Source of the DNA: Gemmatimonadota bacterium
GTDB taxonomy: Bacteria; Latescibacterota; UBA2968; UBA8231
Reading direction: 5' to 3'
DNA length: 64,000 bases
Assembly (NCBI GenBank): GCA_018673255.1
Contig: JABHDC010000124.1
Span: 20,400-84,399, forward strand
Shown here one piece after another: positions 16,686 to 26,692 of the stretch. How positions within the stretch are numbered: position 1 is the stretch's first letter; the number at the start of each line of letters is the position of its first letter. Position numbers and translations under genes: made by a program. The notes beneath the pieces were generated by a model. The model searched no databases and had not been told where the DNA came from. It saw nothing but the letters and a program-made list of their open reading frames with translations.

Positions 16686-19670
16686 ATGTCGTTCCTGTTC
16701 GACGAGCGTGAGGCGCGCACCTGGCTGAGGCGGATACCGATCCTTTGGGTCGTCTGCCTGATTGTGCCCGGTAACCCGCTTGAGGCACAGCGTCATCCGG
16801 AATCGGAAGGCGCCAACGTCTACTATACCGACGAGCCCGGGGTCCCTCGCGATCCTGACTGGCAGAAGCGCCCGCCCTTCCTGCGTGCCCCGTGGGATCG
16901 GTACGAGAGAGGCCGTACCCGGCTTTTCCTCAATGCCGAAGACCCCGACGACTATACCAACTACGCACAGGAAGACTACATCCCCTATTTCCGCGCCGCC
17001 TCCATCTGGGAGCTGCGCGGCGGCCGACCTTTCCGCTTTCGCCAGATGCGCTTCGATCGGGCCGGCGAGTACATGGGGGACAGCTACTGGCGCGCATTCT
17101 CTTTCGAAGAGGCGCGCAGCAGCTCCGATCACTCCGGTTTCTCCACCATCGATCATAAGGATCGCGACCCCACCGGCGATGTCCCACTCGCCCTTCTGCC
17201 GACCCGGTTGCGGGCCTCGTACAGCGCCTACCATGACCTGCGCTGGATGGTGACCGCGGGTACCGCAGTGCGCACGCGGTTCTCGCCCTTGACCCTGGTA
17301 CAGTCCCACCTACCGGCTGTGCGTCTCGACATGAACTACAAGAACCGGGACATGGCCACGCTGCTCTACAACCGCGGGCGTGGCGGGCAGGGCCTGTTCT
17401 CCACCTGGGCGTACCAGGAGGGAGACGACTTACGGGACGGGGGCTTCAGTGAGGAACCGCCGATCCTGACCTACGGAATGCACCTGCATCGCATGCAGGG
17501 CAAATACATCAGCGTCGGCGCGACGTATGTGAACCAGCTAATGCAGTTCCCCTCTTCGCCTCGCAGTGACGGTTTGCGTGGTGACCTGCCCTACGACATG
17601 GGGGGACCGACGCGTATCAAAGTTTTTGTGGCTGACGACCTACCTGATTCGCCGACCACCACGGCGCGGGCCTACGGGGTCCACCTGGAGGTAGACGGCC
17701 TGCGTGCCGGCGAGCGGGTGCGTCTGTCCACCGACCCAAATGATGCGAACTTCGATGCCGCCCTGAGTCGAGGACTGTCCGTGTCCGGCGGCGTGCAGAC
17801 CGGCGACGGTGGCCGCGAGGCCGCCGGCACCGATGCGGTGGTGTACGAGTTTACCATGCCGGAGGACGTCACGGTCACCGGCGCCCGCTTCGAGGCTGAG
17901 GTCGAGGGTGATTACCGTCTGGGCGTGCGGCAGACTCACATGGTGCCTCTCGTTGATCAGGTCTCCGGAGACATCAAACTCGCCGAAACGGTGTGGCCCG
18001 CCTTACCGTTGGGAACGGAGGCGCGCCGGGCCTTCAAGTGGTATGTGGGACCCGACGAGGAACCGTATTACACGGTGGCGCGCTCTACCGGCCAAGGCAT
18101 CGGCGGCCAGAACCGACGGCGCGTGGGCATCGACTACGGCATGCCCACCGGCCAGAGTTTGGCCTCCATCGACTGGAACGCCAACCTGGTCGGTTTGAAG
18201 TTCAGTGGTGAGATCGCCCACAACCTGCAGAACTTCATGTTTCCGATCGAGAATGGGCTGGGTGACCGCAGCTCCCAGACCGCTTGGGCCTGGTGGACGC
18301 AGGTCTCCAAGCGGCTACTCGAGGGCCGGGTGGACATCGGCGGCGAGATCTATCGCCTGGAGCCCGACTATAGCGGTGGCTACGACAGTCTACGTGGTGG
18401 TCTGCCGTTCCATCTGGATCAGCAACGGGGAACCCGGGCTCTGTCGACGACCCAGGAATTTCCCATGGTGGAGGACAACGACGACAACGACCAGTGGCCA
18501 GATGACTTCGACGGTGAGCGCCCGGCCATCGGAGACGAGTATCCGGGCTCCTCGAGCTCGCAGGTCTATCCCGGACTGGACGAGAACTCGGACAGCATCA
18601 GCGACATCGATCGCAATGAGAACTTCATCCTCGACTGGCAAGAGCCGTTCCTGACCTACGACTCAGACCCGCGTGAGTTCGTCTACGGTATCGACTTCAA
18701 CAACAACGACATCCCGGACTTCCGTGAAAACGACGACTTACCCGACTATCCATACCGCCGTGATCACAAGGGCAACCACGTCTTCCTGCGTCTCAACCAG
18801 CTGGGCCGGTTCGCAAGGCATATCACAATCGGCGGATACAAGGCCGAGGAGATCGCCGGGGGGCGGGAGGCCCATGGCCTCTACGTGCGCTACGCCAATG
18901 TGATCAACAGTCGTCGGGTTGGACGTGTCCAGATCAACGGCGACATCAAGCGGGTCGAAGACGAGATCCCCGACCACAGCTTCATCTTCTTTGTACCGCC
19001 CGATGACAACGACATCATCCCCTGGCTCAACTGGCCGGATCACTTCCCCGACGTGGCGGGCCGATTCCGGCCAGCCACACCCGATCCCATGCTCATGCGA
19101 GACAGTTGGGTGAGCACGGTGTTCATCGATCATCGGTACCAGGGAATCGATCATCTCAGCTTGTCCAACTCGGTGGTCTGGGTGCGCAACAGCCAGGCCG
19201 AGGTCGAGTCGGAGGACGGCTCGCTGCTGCAGCCCGATGATGTGCGAACCCGCTTCGGTATGGTCAACAAGGTGGACTACTCCTGGCGGCGGGGGGCACT
19301 GAGGATCCATCCCAAGCTCAAGATCCGATTCCTGACCGAGGGTGCGGACAGCGATCAGGACCCGCACCGGTCCTTCGTCGATCTGATTCCCATCATCGAG
19401 GCTTACTACTCGCTCACGGCCAACACTCATCTGATGGCTGGTGCGCAGGGGTTGCCGCTGGGGCCGTACAAGCACTGGGATCGCAGTGACAACACGGGCA
19501 CCTTCGACCAGACCGATTACCTGGGTATGGTACGCATGGACTCCGAGTATTTCGGACGTCAGTTGTCCTACTTCCTCGGATACCAGCTCACCTCGCGCGA
19601 GTACGAACGTCTGAAAGACCGCAATACCGATCAGGGGACCCTGTTCGTCGAACTCATGGTGCCCTTCTAG
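16686..19670 (+). CDS. Large predicted outer-membrane protein, paralog A
   Basis: A 994-aa exported protein (signal about 15-35, ending near LEAQ). The body is rich in aromatic, beta-strand-like segments. The last residue is phenylalanine (ELMVPF), as in BAM-inserted barrels. A block at about residues 597-690 has dense Asp/Asn loops (DNDDNDQWPDD, GIDFNNNDIPDFREND, PDYPYRRD) like calcium-binding repeats. The protein aligns along its length with the 23701 product, which shares these blocks, IDYG-PTGQS and E-YYTV-RS. ATG 16686 is chosen to place the signal at the N-terminus. I do not recognise a named family. It leads the long envelope region. Confidence 0.75.
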   Translation: MSFLFDEREARTWLRRIPILWVVCLIVPGNPLEAQRHPESEGANVYYTDEPGVPRDPDWQKRPPFLRAPWDRYERGRTRLFLNAEDPDDYTNYAQEDYIPYFRAASIWELRGGRPFRFRQMRFDRAGEYMGDSYWRAFSFEEARSSSDHSGFSTIDHKDRDPTGDVPLALLPTRLRASYSAYHDLRWMVTAGTAVRTRFSPLTLVQSHLPAVRLDMNYKNRDMATLLYNRGRGGQGLFSTWAYQEGDDLRDGGFSEEPPILTYGMHLHRMQGKYISVGATYVNQLMQFPSSPRSDGLRGDLPYDMGGPTRIKVFVADDLPDSPTTTARAYGVHLEVDGLRAGERVRLSTDPNDANFDAALSRGLSVSGGVQTGDGGREAAGTDAVVYEFTMPEDVTVTGARFEAEVEGDYRLGVRQTHMVPLVDQVSGDIKLAETVWPALPLGTEARRAFKWYVGPDEEPYYTVARSTGQGIGGQNRRRVGIDYGMPTGQSLASIDWNANLVGLKFSGEIAHNLQNFMFPIENGLGDRSSQTAWAWWTQVSKRLLEGRVDIGGEIYRLEPDYSGGYDSLRGGLPFHLDQQRGTRALSTTQEFPMVEDNDDNDQWPDDFDGERPAIGDEYPGSSSSQVYPGLDENSDSISDIDRNENFILDWQEPFLTYDSDPREFVYGIDFNNNDIPDFRENDDLPDYPYRRDHKGNHVFLRLNQLGRFARHITIGGYKAEEIAGGREAHGLYVRYANVINSRRVGRVQINGDIKRVEDEIPDHSFIFFVPPDDNDIIPWLNWPDHFPDVAGRFRPATPDPMLMRDSWVSTVFIDHRYQGIDHLSLSNSVVWVRNSQAEVESEDGSLLQPDDVRTRFGMVNKVDYSWRRGALRIHPKLKIRFLTEGADSDQDPHRSFVDLIPIIEAYYSLTANTHLMAGAQGLPLGPYKHWDRSDNTGTFDQTDYLGMVRMDSEYFGRQLSYFLGYQLTSREYERLKDRNTDQGTLFVELMVPF

Positions 19671-19725
19671 GCCTGCCATGACGTACGCATGCCGTGGAGC
19701 GAGAGTGTTGGCTAGACGACCTGAG

Positions 19726-20469
19726 ATGCGCATCGCCCATCTGTTGTGGGTGGGGCTGCTGGTGGGCTTCGTGGGATGCTCCCTGAGGCCACGGCCCCAG
19801 CTGGAGTACCGCGTACACATGGAGCCGCAGCTTCCTGAGGGAGGCACCTACTATATTGACGCGATCGACAGCTCAGTGGTATGGAGCCGCGAAGGCGTGC
19901 AGATCAAGGTGCGGTTCCATGATGATCAGATGCTGGATCACAAATTCCCGGCAAGCAGCCCGTTCACGCTGAGGGGATGGACTCACCCCGTCCTGGGCTA
20001 CACGCCCCCCCTATGGACGACGTTCGAGATTACTGTGATCAACCGCACACGGCCCCGGGTTGAGTTAGATCCCACCAAGCTGGTCCTGCGGGTCGACAGC
20101 GGTCAAAAGTTCTCCTGCCGGCAAGGAGTAGGGGTCTGGTACGACGAGGACGAGTACTACGACTACAGCCACGTCAAATGGGCGAGCCGGGCAGGCAATG
20201 TCCATTACCGAGCCACCCGGCAACGGGACGACATCTGGCGACGTCACTCCTTTGGCCGGGAGAAGCCAGTGCGCCAAGGCAGGAAATACTCGGGCTTCGT
20301 AACCTTCCCGCCCCTGCCGCCGGAGGCCAAATCATTCAGCTTGGAAATCAACGACTTCATCCTGTCCTTTGACCGCTTTGAAGTAGGCTATGGGGAACCC
20401 TTGGAGTTCACCAACATGGCCTTCGATTTCGAAGTGGACCAGGGCACCATCGAGGTGAGTGAGAAGTAG
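19726..20469 (+). CDS. Outer-membrane lipoprotein, paralog A
   Basis: A 247-aa lipoprotein (lipobox FVGC, about residue 18). The mature N-terminus reads YRVHMEPQLPEGGTYYIDAIDSS; the 31552 product has the matching HRMHMDPLVPEG and YYVDLEDSS. Shared later features are GYTPP(L/I) and a C-terminal DFILSFD motif. ATG 19726 is chosen because it begins the lipoprotein signal; a longer frame from 19678 exists. It lies 55 bp after the large outer-membrane gene and directly abuts 20470. Function unknown. Confidence 0.75.
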   Translation: MRIAHLLWVGLLVGFVGCSLRPRPQLEYRVHMEPQLPEGGTYYIDAIDSSVVWSREGVQIKVRFHDDQMLDHKFPASSPFTLRGWTHPVLGYTPPLWTTFEITVINRTRPRVELDPTKLVLRVDSGQKFSCRQGVGVWYDEDEYYDYSHVKWASRAGNVHYRATRQRDDIWRRHSFGREKPVRQGRKYSGFVTFPPLPPEAKSFSLEINDFILSFDRFEVGYGEPLEFTNMAFDFEVDQGTIEVSEK

Positions 20470-21144
20470 ATGAGAGCACGTCATCGATACGGGACGGCGG
20501 TGTTCCTGTCCTTGCTCGCCCTCACCGGCTGCCTGAGCCTGAAGTACGTGGCTCTCAAGGGCACCAGCGTCCCCAACCCGCCGGCAGGACGCGTCAAGAT
20601 CGCTATCGGTGCGTTCCCTGTGGTGAGTAAGGCCAGTGTCGTCGATCCCACGGCGTCGGTGAGTTCGCCGCACGATCCGAGTGGGGGAGGAGGGACGCGT
20701 TCGGCGGGACTCGGGGGTCTGGCTGGTGAGTCGCGTGACATGGAGATCGCCCGCGCCTCCCGGATCGAGGATTTGGCCGGTGCGGTGCTCCGCGAGTTGC
20801 GACGCGAGCATGTGCGGATGTTTGTCTATTTGGAGGAAATACCCGACCTGGAAGAGGTCCGCGAGTTCGGCAATCCATTTGAGCTGGTCAGTGCCGAGTC
20901 CGGGGAGGCAGCGTTGGTCATCAGTGGCACGGCGCTGATCCGAACCCGCCGGATATCCAAGCAGTTCACGCGTGAGACGGACAGCGTCGAGATCGGGCTG
21001 ACCGTCATCGACGTAGCGACCGGCCGTGAGGTACTCAAGGAAGACCTGAGACTCGGCATCAACTTGGTTTTCAATTCTGAGGAGCTGGAGGAGGCCATGG
21101 CCGTCGGCGTGGTCACCCATCTCATGCAGAAGACGCTGTTCTAG
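20470..21144 (+). CDS. Hypothetical lipoprotein
   Basis: A 224-aa lipoprotein with lipobox LTGC at about residue 18. The mature part has an early segment KIAIGAFPVVSKASVVDP, a glycine-rich loop, a helix beginning IEDLAGAVLRELRREH and a later VISGTALIRTRR strand. This order (short conserved strand, helix, strand) is like CsgG/TolB-N-type lipoproteins, but I do not claim homology. It starts right after the stop of 19726 and ends right at the start of 21145, so the three are one operon. Confidence 0.7.
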   Translation: MRARHRYGTAVFLSLLALTGCLSLKYVALKGTSVPNPPAGRVKIAIGAFPVVSKASVVDPTASVSSPHDPSGGGGTRSAGLGGLAGESRDMEIARASRIEDLAGAVLRELRREHVRMFVYLEEIPDLEEVREFGNPFELVSAESGEAALVISGTALIRTRRISKQFTRETDSVEIGLTVIDVATGREVLKEDLRLGINLVFNSEELEEAMAVGVVTHLMQKTLF

Positions 21145-22797
21145 GTGCGTCGGTTGGCATCGGCTATGATAATGGCAATCACCACGGGCACCCCATGCGA
21201 GGCACAACTCCCGACCTGGAACGTCGAGGCGGCGGTGGATTTCTCTGGGGCTACCACACAGGACGTACGCGTGCTCGACGACAGTCTCGTGGTTCTGGCG
21301 CCCTTGCCTGCTGACCGGAATCTGGCATCGGACCGACGGGCCACGGACGAGTTTGGTCGGACGGTGCCACTAGTGGATGGCACGACCGAAACCGAGTGGC
21401 TGTCCGGTACGCCCAATGTCGTCGGTCGGCAGTTCACCGTCGATCTGGGACTGGAGCGGCTCGTCTCTCGAGTGCGTGTCCTACTCGGCAAGACGGGCCT
21501 GGAGCAGCCCGAATACTTCATGCGCGGGTACCGTATCGATGCGGCAACCCAGTCGAGTCCCGAACTATGGCGCCTGCTGGCCGAGAAGCGGCGTAACCTG
21601 AACGCGGAAGTTGACACGGAGGTGGACTCCACCTGGCTCCTCGTGGATGACAGCGGGAATCATCTGCCGCGGCGGGGCCGGTACGTGAGACTGGAGATCA
21701 TCAGCCAAGACCGCAGCAACTGGGTGACCCTGGGGGAAGTGGAGATCTTCGGGGTCGGCTTCGCTGAGACCGGCGAGATCGTGGATGAGTTCGAGGTGTC
21801 GTCACCGGTGAACGTCGGGCGCGTGCAGTGGGGTGCCACGACACCAGAAGGCACCGATGTGAGACTGCAAGTGCGCGGTGCGGATGATGACCTGGATTGG
21901 TCCGACTGGCTCGAGGGAGGGGGCGGTAGAGACTCTCTCTACGGTGGGGCAGAGCCGGTGACGCATCTGCAATACCGGGGAATCCTTAGGACCGCCGATC
22001 CATTCGTGACGCCAGCCCTCGAGCGTATCGAGGTGGACTATGATCCCGTGTTGGTGGCGCGACAAGTCAAGGATGTGAGTGCTCCTGAGACGGTGCGCAA
22101 GGGCGAGCCGACGGTGGTGACGGTGAGCGCCACCATCGAGGTGGGGGCCGACAACTACGGCGTAGACAGGCTGCGCCTGGAAGGGACCTGTCTCGACGTC
22201 ACGGCGGTGCGGTTGGACGGTATGCCACTGGAGCATGACGAGGATCTGGGGCAAGGCTACCGCTGGACGTGCTTCCCGGCCCTGGAGCAGACACTCATCG
22301 AGTTCTCACAGCACGACCGCATCAGTGCCGGAACCGTAAGAGTGGAGGTGGAGGGAGAAGGCCTCTTCCTCCACGACCTCGTGCCCATACAGGTGCAAAT
22401 CGCCAGCGATGAGCAGGCGACCCGGGACGGGTACACGAATTGGCAGAACGGACCTGCGATTGCGGTGCGCAGTCTGGGGCTGCCGCCGGACCTGCTGAGT
22501 GAGGCAGAGATCTCGCCCAAGCCGTTCTCGCCTTTCCGTGACGGTCTTCTGAACTTCGACTTCGTAGTGGCCAATATCCGCCAAGACTCTCGCATGGCCG
22601 TCGTGATCTACCGACTCGACGGGCGCCGTGTGAGACGCCTGGTCCAGGAGGGGCAGGCGCGGGCCTACCACTTCGAGTGGGACGGGAGGGACGGCGATGG
22701 ACAGATCGTCCATCCCGGGCTTTACCTGTACGAGATCCGGGTGGATGCTGGAGACGAGGGAGCGAGAAAGCGTGGTGCCTTTGCGGTGGCTTACTAG
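21145..22797 (+). CDS. Exported discoidin-like protein with FlgD-type Ig tail
   Basis: A 550-aa protein from a GTG immediately after the previous stop, with a short signal (about 1-20, ending CEAQ). Residues about 65-205 resemble an F5/8-type-C (discoidin) sandwich: FTVDLGLERLVSRVRV and YVRLEIISQDRSNWVTLGEVEIFG are typical strands. The last 90 residues match FlgD-type Ig domains (MAVVIYRLDGRRVRRL, WDGRDGDGQIVHPGLYLYEI), which in FCB bacteria often end secreted proteins. It overlaps the PorV-like gene start. Likely a surface or periplasmic partner of the neighbouring outer-membrane proteins. Confidence 0.75.
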   Translation: MRRLASAMIMAITTGTPCEAQLPTWNVEAAVDFSGATTQDVRVLDDSLVVLAPLPADRNLASDRRATDEFGRTVPLVDGTTETEWLSGTPNVVGRQFTVDLGLERLVSRVRVLLGKTGLEQPEYFMRGYRIDAATQSSPELWRLLAEKRRNLNAEVDTEVDSTWLLVDDSGNHLPRRGRYVRLEIISQDRSNWVTLGEVEIFGVGFAETGEIVDEFEVSSPVNVGRVQWGATTPEGTDVRLQVRGADDDLDWSDWLEGGGGRDSLYGGAEPVTHLQYRGILRTADPFVTPALERIEVDYDPVLVARQVKDVSAPETVRKGEPTVVTVSATIEVGADNYGVDRLRLEGTCLDVTAVRLDGMPLEHDEDLGQGYRWTCFPALEQTLIEFSQHDRISAGTVRVEVEGEGLFLHDLVPIQVQIASDEQATRDGYTNWQNGPAIAVRSLGLPPDLLSEAEISPKPFSPFRDGLLNFDFVVANIRQDSRMAVVIYRLDGRRVRRLVQEGQARAYHFEWDGRDGDGQIVHPGLYLYEIRVDAGDEGARKRGAFAVAY

Positions 22798-23641
22798 TCT
22801 GCTCATCGTGGGCTGCGCGCTGCCCGTGACGGCCGCCTTCGAGGTCAGTGGCGGTAGTGCCCGTGCCTCGTCGGTGGGCGGCGCCTTCACGGCCGTGGCC
22901 ACGGACGTCGACGCCGTCTGGTACAACGCGGCCGTCAACGCACGGGCTCAGGGTCTGCAGGTTGGCACAACGCATGCACTGCTGTATCCAGGATTGGAAG
23001 GAACGCTGAGCCTAAATGCCCTGTCGGCAGCCGTGCCCCTTGGGGGCGGCAGCGCTCAGATGGGGTTGTCGACACTGGACTTTCCCGACTGGCACGAGCA
23101 GATCGTGGCGCTGGGATACGGGCGGCCCCTGCTTCCGCGTCTGGCGGTGGGGGGGACCATACGCTCGAGTGGCTGGCGCACATCGGGCATGTCTCATCGC
23201 AGCTGGAGTGCTGACCTTGGGGCAATCTATGAGGTCGGTTGGGTACACTACAACACCTACGTGCGACTCGGGGCGGCATTGAAGAACATCACCGCTGCCA
23301 ACATTTCGGCCGGTGGATACGGGGCCGGAGAGACTCCAAGAGCATTTTCCTTCGGGGCCGCCGTCGACGTGGGCCATCAGGGGATCCTCGTGGACGCCGA
23401 ACGTCGAGGGGGCTACACTACCGTGCGCCTCGGGTACGAGACGCGCGCCGCCAGCCTGGGGGGTGCTACGTTTCGCCTGGGTGCGAACAACTTGCTGACC
23501 AGCGGGTCGGCGGGCGAACTGGATGTGGGTATCGGATATACATGGAACCGCTGGCGCCTGGACTACGCCTACGCCTACCCCTTGGAGCTAACAGCTCTGG
23601 GTGGAGTCCATCGTCTCAGCATGGCGTATCACAAGCGCTAA
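22772..23641 (+). CDS. PorV/UPF0164-like outer-membrane beta-barrel protein
   Basis: About 289 aa. After a signal ending near VTAAF the mature N-terminus SGGSARASSVGGAFTAVATDVDAVWYN is characteristic of the PorV/PorQ/UPF0164 class of 14-strand barrels. The rest alternates glycine-rich strands, ending YAYAYPLELTALGGVHRLSMAYH. GTG 22772 (or 22775) is preferred since GAGGG lies about 11 bases upstream; ATG 22745 is also possible. It overlaps the 3' end of the discoidin gene. PorV is a type IX secretion shuttle; no other T9SS gene is in the window, so the role may differ. Confidence 0.7.
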   Translation: MVPLRWLTSLLIVGCALPVTAAFEVSGGSARASSVGGAFTAVATDVDAVWYNAAVNARAQGLQVGTTHALLYPGLEGTLSLNALSAAVPLGGGSAQMGLSTLDFPDWHEQIVALGYGRPLLPRLAVGGTIRSSGWRTSGMSHRSWSADLGAIYEVGWVHYNTYVRLGAALKNITAANISAGGYGAGETPRAFSFGAAVDVGHQGILVDAERRGGYTTVRLGYETRAASLGGATFRLGANNLLTSGSAGELDVGIGYTWNRWRLDYAYAYPLELTALGGVHRLSMAYHKR

Positions 23642-23700
23642 AGAGAGCCATAGAACGCATGAATCGTCGGTCTGGTTGGAATTCTGCCATGAGGAATGTC

Positions 23701-26652
23701 ATGAGAAACGCGGGTTGGGTCCTGCTCCTGACGCTGGTGAGCACCGCCCTGTGGTGCACGGACTCGGAGGCCCAGACCTTCATGCGAGATCGCGAGTTCG
23801 TGAATCTGGGCTCTCGCGAACCGTATCTGAACTATGGCCGCGAACCCTTCGAGCCCTATCCGACGATCACCAACTCCCGGAACCGGTACGACCGCCTGGG
23901 TGGGTATCTGTTCCGCGGTTTCGATGTGTTCAACTGGGAATTCTCGCGTCCGGGCCTCAGCAGCATCAGCACCCGGCCTGACCAGTATGGTGGCTGGTTC
24001 AACAACATCGTCATCCTCAATGACTCGTATAGAGGCTGGGATTTCGGCCTCACCATGGGTGAGGACATCCGTATCAAGCTGACCGACCTGACCGTGAAGG
24101 ACCCGCGCTACTTCGGTATCGTCTTCGACGGGTCCTCGTCGGACAACCGCTTCACCTTGTTGCTGCGTCAGGGCGGTTTCATCCACAATGTAGGTCAGTT
24201 CTCCAAGTTCCAGTCCACGACTGAACGCTCGCCGGTACTTGGCTTCGGGGGGCATTGGGAGACGAAGATCGGCGACATCCTGACGCTGGGGGCGACGTAC
24301 TACAACCAGCGGATGGTGGACACGTTCAACGAGAATGGCTCTCTCTTGCGTGGCGACATGCCGCATAACATGCTGTCTCCCACTACCATTGAGGTCGTCG
24401 TCGAGGACGACTCGCCCGATGATGGTGGTACGCCTGCCGTGGTCTACGGTGTTGACATCATCATCACGGGCACGTCCCAGGGCAGCCCGGTGCGCATGAC
24501 CAGCATCGACACCGACCCCGACTACGACCCCACACTGGAGGCCCTCGGGCCGATCGGTGGCGATCTAGGTGCGGATGGCGGGTATCGCGTGCAAGGTGTG
24601 GGAAACCGCGCCCTCTATGAGTTCGTGATGCCCCAGGTGGCCCTGCCCGACGCGGCCGAGTATGCTGCCGACCCGACCTACCGTCCCCAAGGTTTGACCA
24701 TCGAGTCTGTGCGTTTCGTGGCCGACGTGGCTGGCGATTTCCGCATCGGCGTGCGCCAGGAGCACCTGCGTTTCAACGAGAGTGCCCACGAGAAGAACGT
24801 GACCGAGGTCGCCGACGGTGACCAGCGCTACCTGAGCCCCAACAGCCCCGACTGTACCGCGGACAACTGCGGTAGCCGCTATGTCAACCCGTACACGGGC
24901 CTGAAGGGGGACGACGGACTCCTGTCCCCGGCCGAGGCCCGTGCAGCCGGAGAGGACGTCTTCAACAGTTGGCCCGTAACTCCTGCCGATGCGACGGTGT
25001 CCAAGACACAGTTCAAGGACTACAAGTGGGACCAGGCGCCCGACGAGGTTTACTACACGGTGGTCCGCTCGGACGGGAATAGCGCCACCGCCAACAACCG
25101 GCGTATGGTGAGTTTCGATTACGGCATCCCAACCGGACAGTCGCTGCTTGGCATGAACGGTGAGCTGAAGCTGCTTGGCCTGACGGTAACCGGCGAGTTC
25201 GTGACCAACCCTCAGCACTTCGTCTTCCCCGTGGGCAGCAACGCCGGCAAGCGGCACACCAAGCGGCGGTGGGCGTACTTCCTGAACGCCACCCGGGACG
25301 TGGGCCCCCTTCAACTGGGGGGCGAGCTCTTCCGACTCGACCCGGACTACAGTGGCAACTATGACGCCTTCCGCGGTGGTGTCCCCTTCTTCACAGACGA
25401 GGGGTCGAAGGGGTCGGAGATGGAAGAGTTCTACGTCATGGCCGACAATGACGACAACGATCAGTGGCCGGATGACTTCCTTCAGGAATGGATGGAAGCC
25501 GACAAAGTCGATGGCGGCATCTTCCCCGGCTTGGACGAGAACTTCGACCTGGTGCCCGACTCGGACCAGAACCTGAATGGGATCCCCGACTGGACCGAAC
25601 CCGTTCTCTTCTACGATTCCGATCCACCCTCGTTCACCTACGGTATCGACTTCAACAACAATGGGGTCGTCGACTACCGCGAGAACGACCGCCTGCCCGA
25701 CTACCCCTATCGCCGTGATCGCAAGGGGTGGCACGCCTTCCTGATGAAGGATGGGCTGCGAGGATTCGGCAAGTGGCTCACACTGGGCATGTATGGTATG
25801 GAGGAGACGGCCGGTGGTGGCGAGGCCAGCGCCTTGTACGCCCGGTATGAATACGGATACCGCTCGCCCTTCCTGGGCAAGATCGGGATCAACGCCGACG
25901 TCAAGTGGGTAGAGGACAGCGTCCGTGACGACGTCTATATCTGGCAGGATTTCACCGACGAGAAAATCCTCAGCCCCTTCCCCCAGTACACGGGAAAGAA
26001 CATTGAGCGCTGGGATCTGAACTCGCAGTGGCTGCCACCGCCGCCTGACCCGCTGAATATGCGCAACAGCTTCGTGAGTACGGTGTTTGTGGAGTCACGT
26101 TACACGCAGATTCTGGGACTGAACGTCACCAACAATCTTCAGTGGGTACGCAACGCCAAGAGTGAGGACGAGTTTGACGACGGGTCCATGCAGGAAGAGG
26201 ACGTGGCCTCCCTGTTCACCATGGTCAACAAGACGGACTACACGATTCGAGTCGGCGATTTCAGCGTGCGCCCCATGTTCAAGCACCTGCTCCTGCGACG
26301 CCACTCCGATCTCCTCGACCGGGAGACGGGCAAGGGCAGCATAGAGTCGTTCTCGATCTGGTCGCCCATCTTGCGGACGAAGATGACCCTGACACCCAAG
26401 TCAGACCTACAGGTGGCTTTCCAGGGTTTCCCATTCTGGAAATACCGCAGATCGGATCGGGTGAACGATCTGGAGAGCTTCAAGCAGTGGACGCTCATCG
26501 TGATGATGTCCAACCGGTCTGACCAGTACGGCTTCAACCTGGGATCGCAGTTCGGCTGGATGACGACCAATCGCGAGTATGATGAAACGGCACGCAAAGC
26601 AGACAGTTTCGACAACAGTCGGATCTTCCTGGATATGGTGGCGGGCTGGTAA
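23701..26652 (+). CDS. Large predicted outer-membrane protein, paralog B
   Basis: A 983-aa exported protein. ATG 23701 is favoured since GAGGA lies five bases upstream and a standard signal (MRNAGW...DSEAQ) follows; ATGs at 23659 and 23689 are in frame. The product aligns with the 16686 product throughout: FDYGIPTGQSL, GGELFRLDPDYSG, DNDDNDQWPDD, GIDFNNNGVVDYREND and PDYPYRRD. A long N-terminal half is followed by the Asp/Asn loop block and strand-rich C-terminal segments. The last residue is tryptophan (DMVAGW), consistent with a BAM-recognised barrel. Duplicated with paralog A in the same region. Confidence 0.75.
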   Translation: MRNAGWVLLLTLVSTALWCTDSEAQTFMRDREFVNLGSREPYLNYGREPFEPYPTITNSRNRYDRLGGYLFRGFDVFNWEFSRPGLSSISTRPDQYGGWFNNIVILNDSYRGWDFGLTMGEDIRIKLTDLTVKDPRYFGIVFDGSSSDNRFTLLLRQGGFIHNVGQFSKFQSTTERSPVLGFGGHWETKIGDILTLGATYYNQRMVDTFNENGSLLRGDMPHNMLSPTTIEVVVEDDSPDDGGTPAVVYGVDIIITGTSQGSPVRMTSIDTDPDYDPTLEALGPIGGDLGADGGYRVQGVGNRALYEFVMPQVALPDAAEYAADPTYRPQGLTIESVRFVADVAGDFRIGVRQEHLRFNESAHEKNVTEVADGDQRYLSPNSPDCTADNCGSRYVNPYTGLKGDDGLLSPAEARAAGEDVFNSWPVTPADATVSKTQFKDYKWDQAPDEVYYTVVRSDGNSATANNRRMVSFDYGIPTGQSLLGMNGELKLLGLTVTGEFVTNPQHFVFPVGSNAGKRHTKRRWAYFLNATRDVGPLQLGGELFRLDPDYSGNYDAFRGGVPFFTDEGSKGSEMEEFYVMADNDDNDQWPDDFLQEWMEADKVDGGIFPGLDENFDLVPDSDQNLNGIPDWTEPVLFYDSDPPSFTYGIDFNNNGVVDYRENDRLPDYPYRRDRKGWHAFLMKDGLRGFGKWLTLGMYGMEETAGGGEASALYARYEYGYRSPFLGKIGINADVKWVEDSVRDDVYIWQDFTDEKILSPFPQYTGKNIERWDLNSQWLPPPPDPLNMRNSFVSTVFVESRYTQILGLNVTNNLQWVRNAKSEDEFDDGSMQEEDVASLFTMVNKTDYTIRVGDFSVRPMFKHLLLRRHSDLLDRETGKGSIESFSIWSPILRTKMTLTPKSDLQVAFQGFPFWKYRRSDRVNDLESFKQWTLIVMMSNRSDQYGFNLGSQFGWMTTNREYDETARKADSFDNSRIFLDMVAGW

Positions 26653-26692
26653 CGGCCTCCCGGTATTGAGCTGAGGGCACAACAGACAGATC

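Noticed and set aside
22772..23641. Evidence for a complete type IX secretion system
   Set aside because: Only a PorV-like barrel is present; no PorKLMN, Sov or C-terminal sorting domain was seen.
23239..23700. N-terminal extension of the second large outer-membrane gene
   Set aside because: It overlaps the PorV-like gene in another frame and is arginine-rich; the signal peptide starts near 23701.
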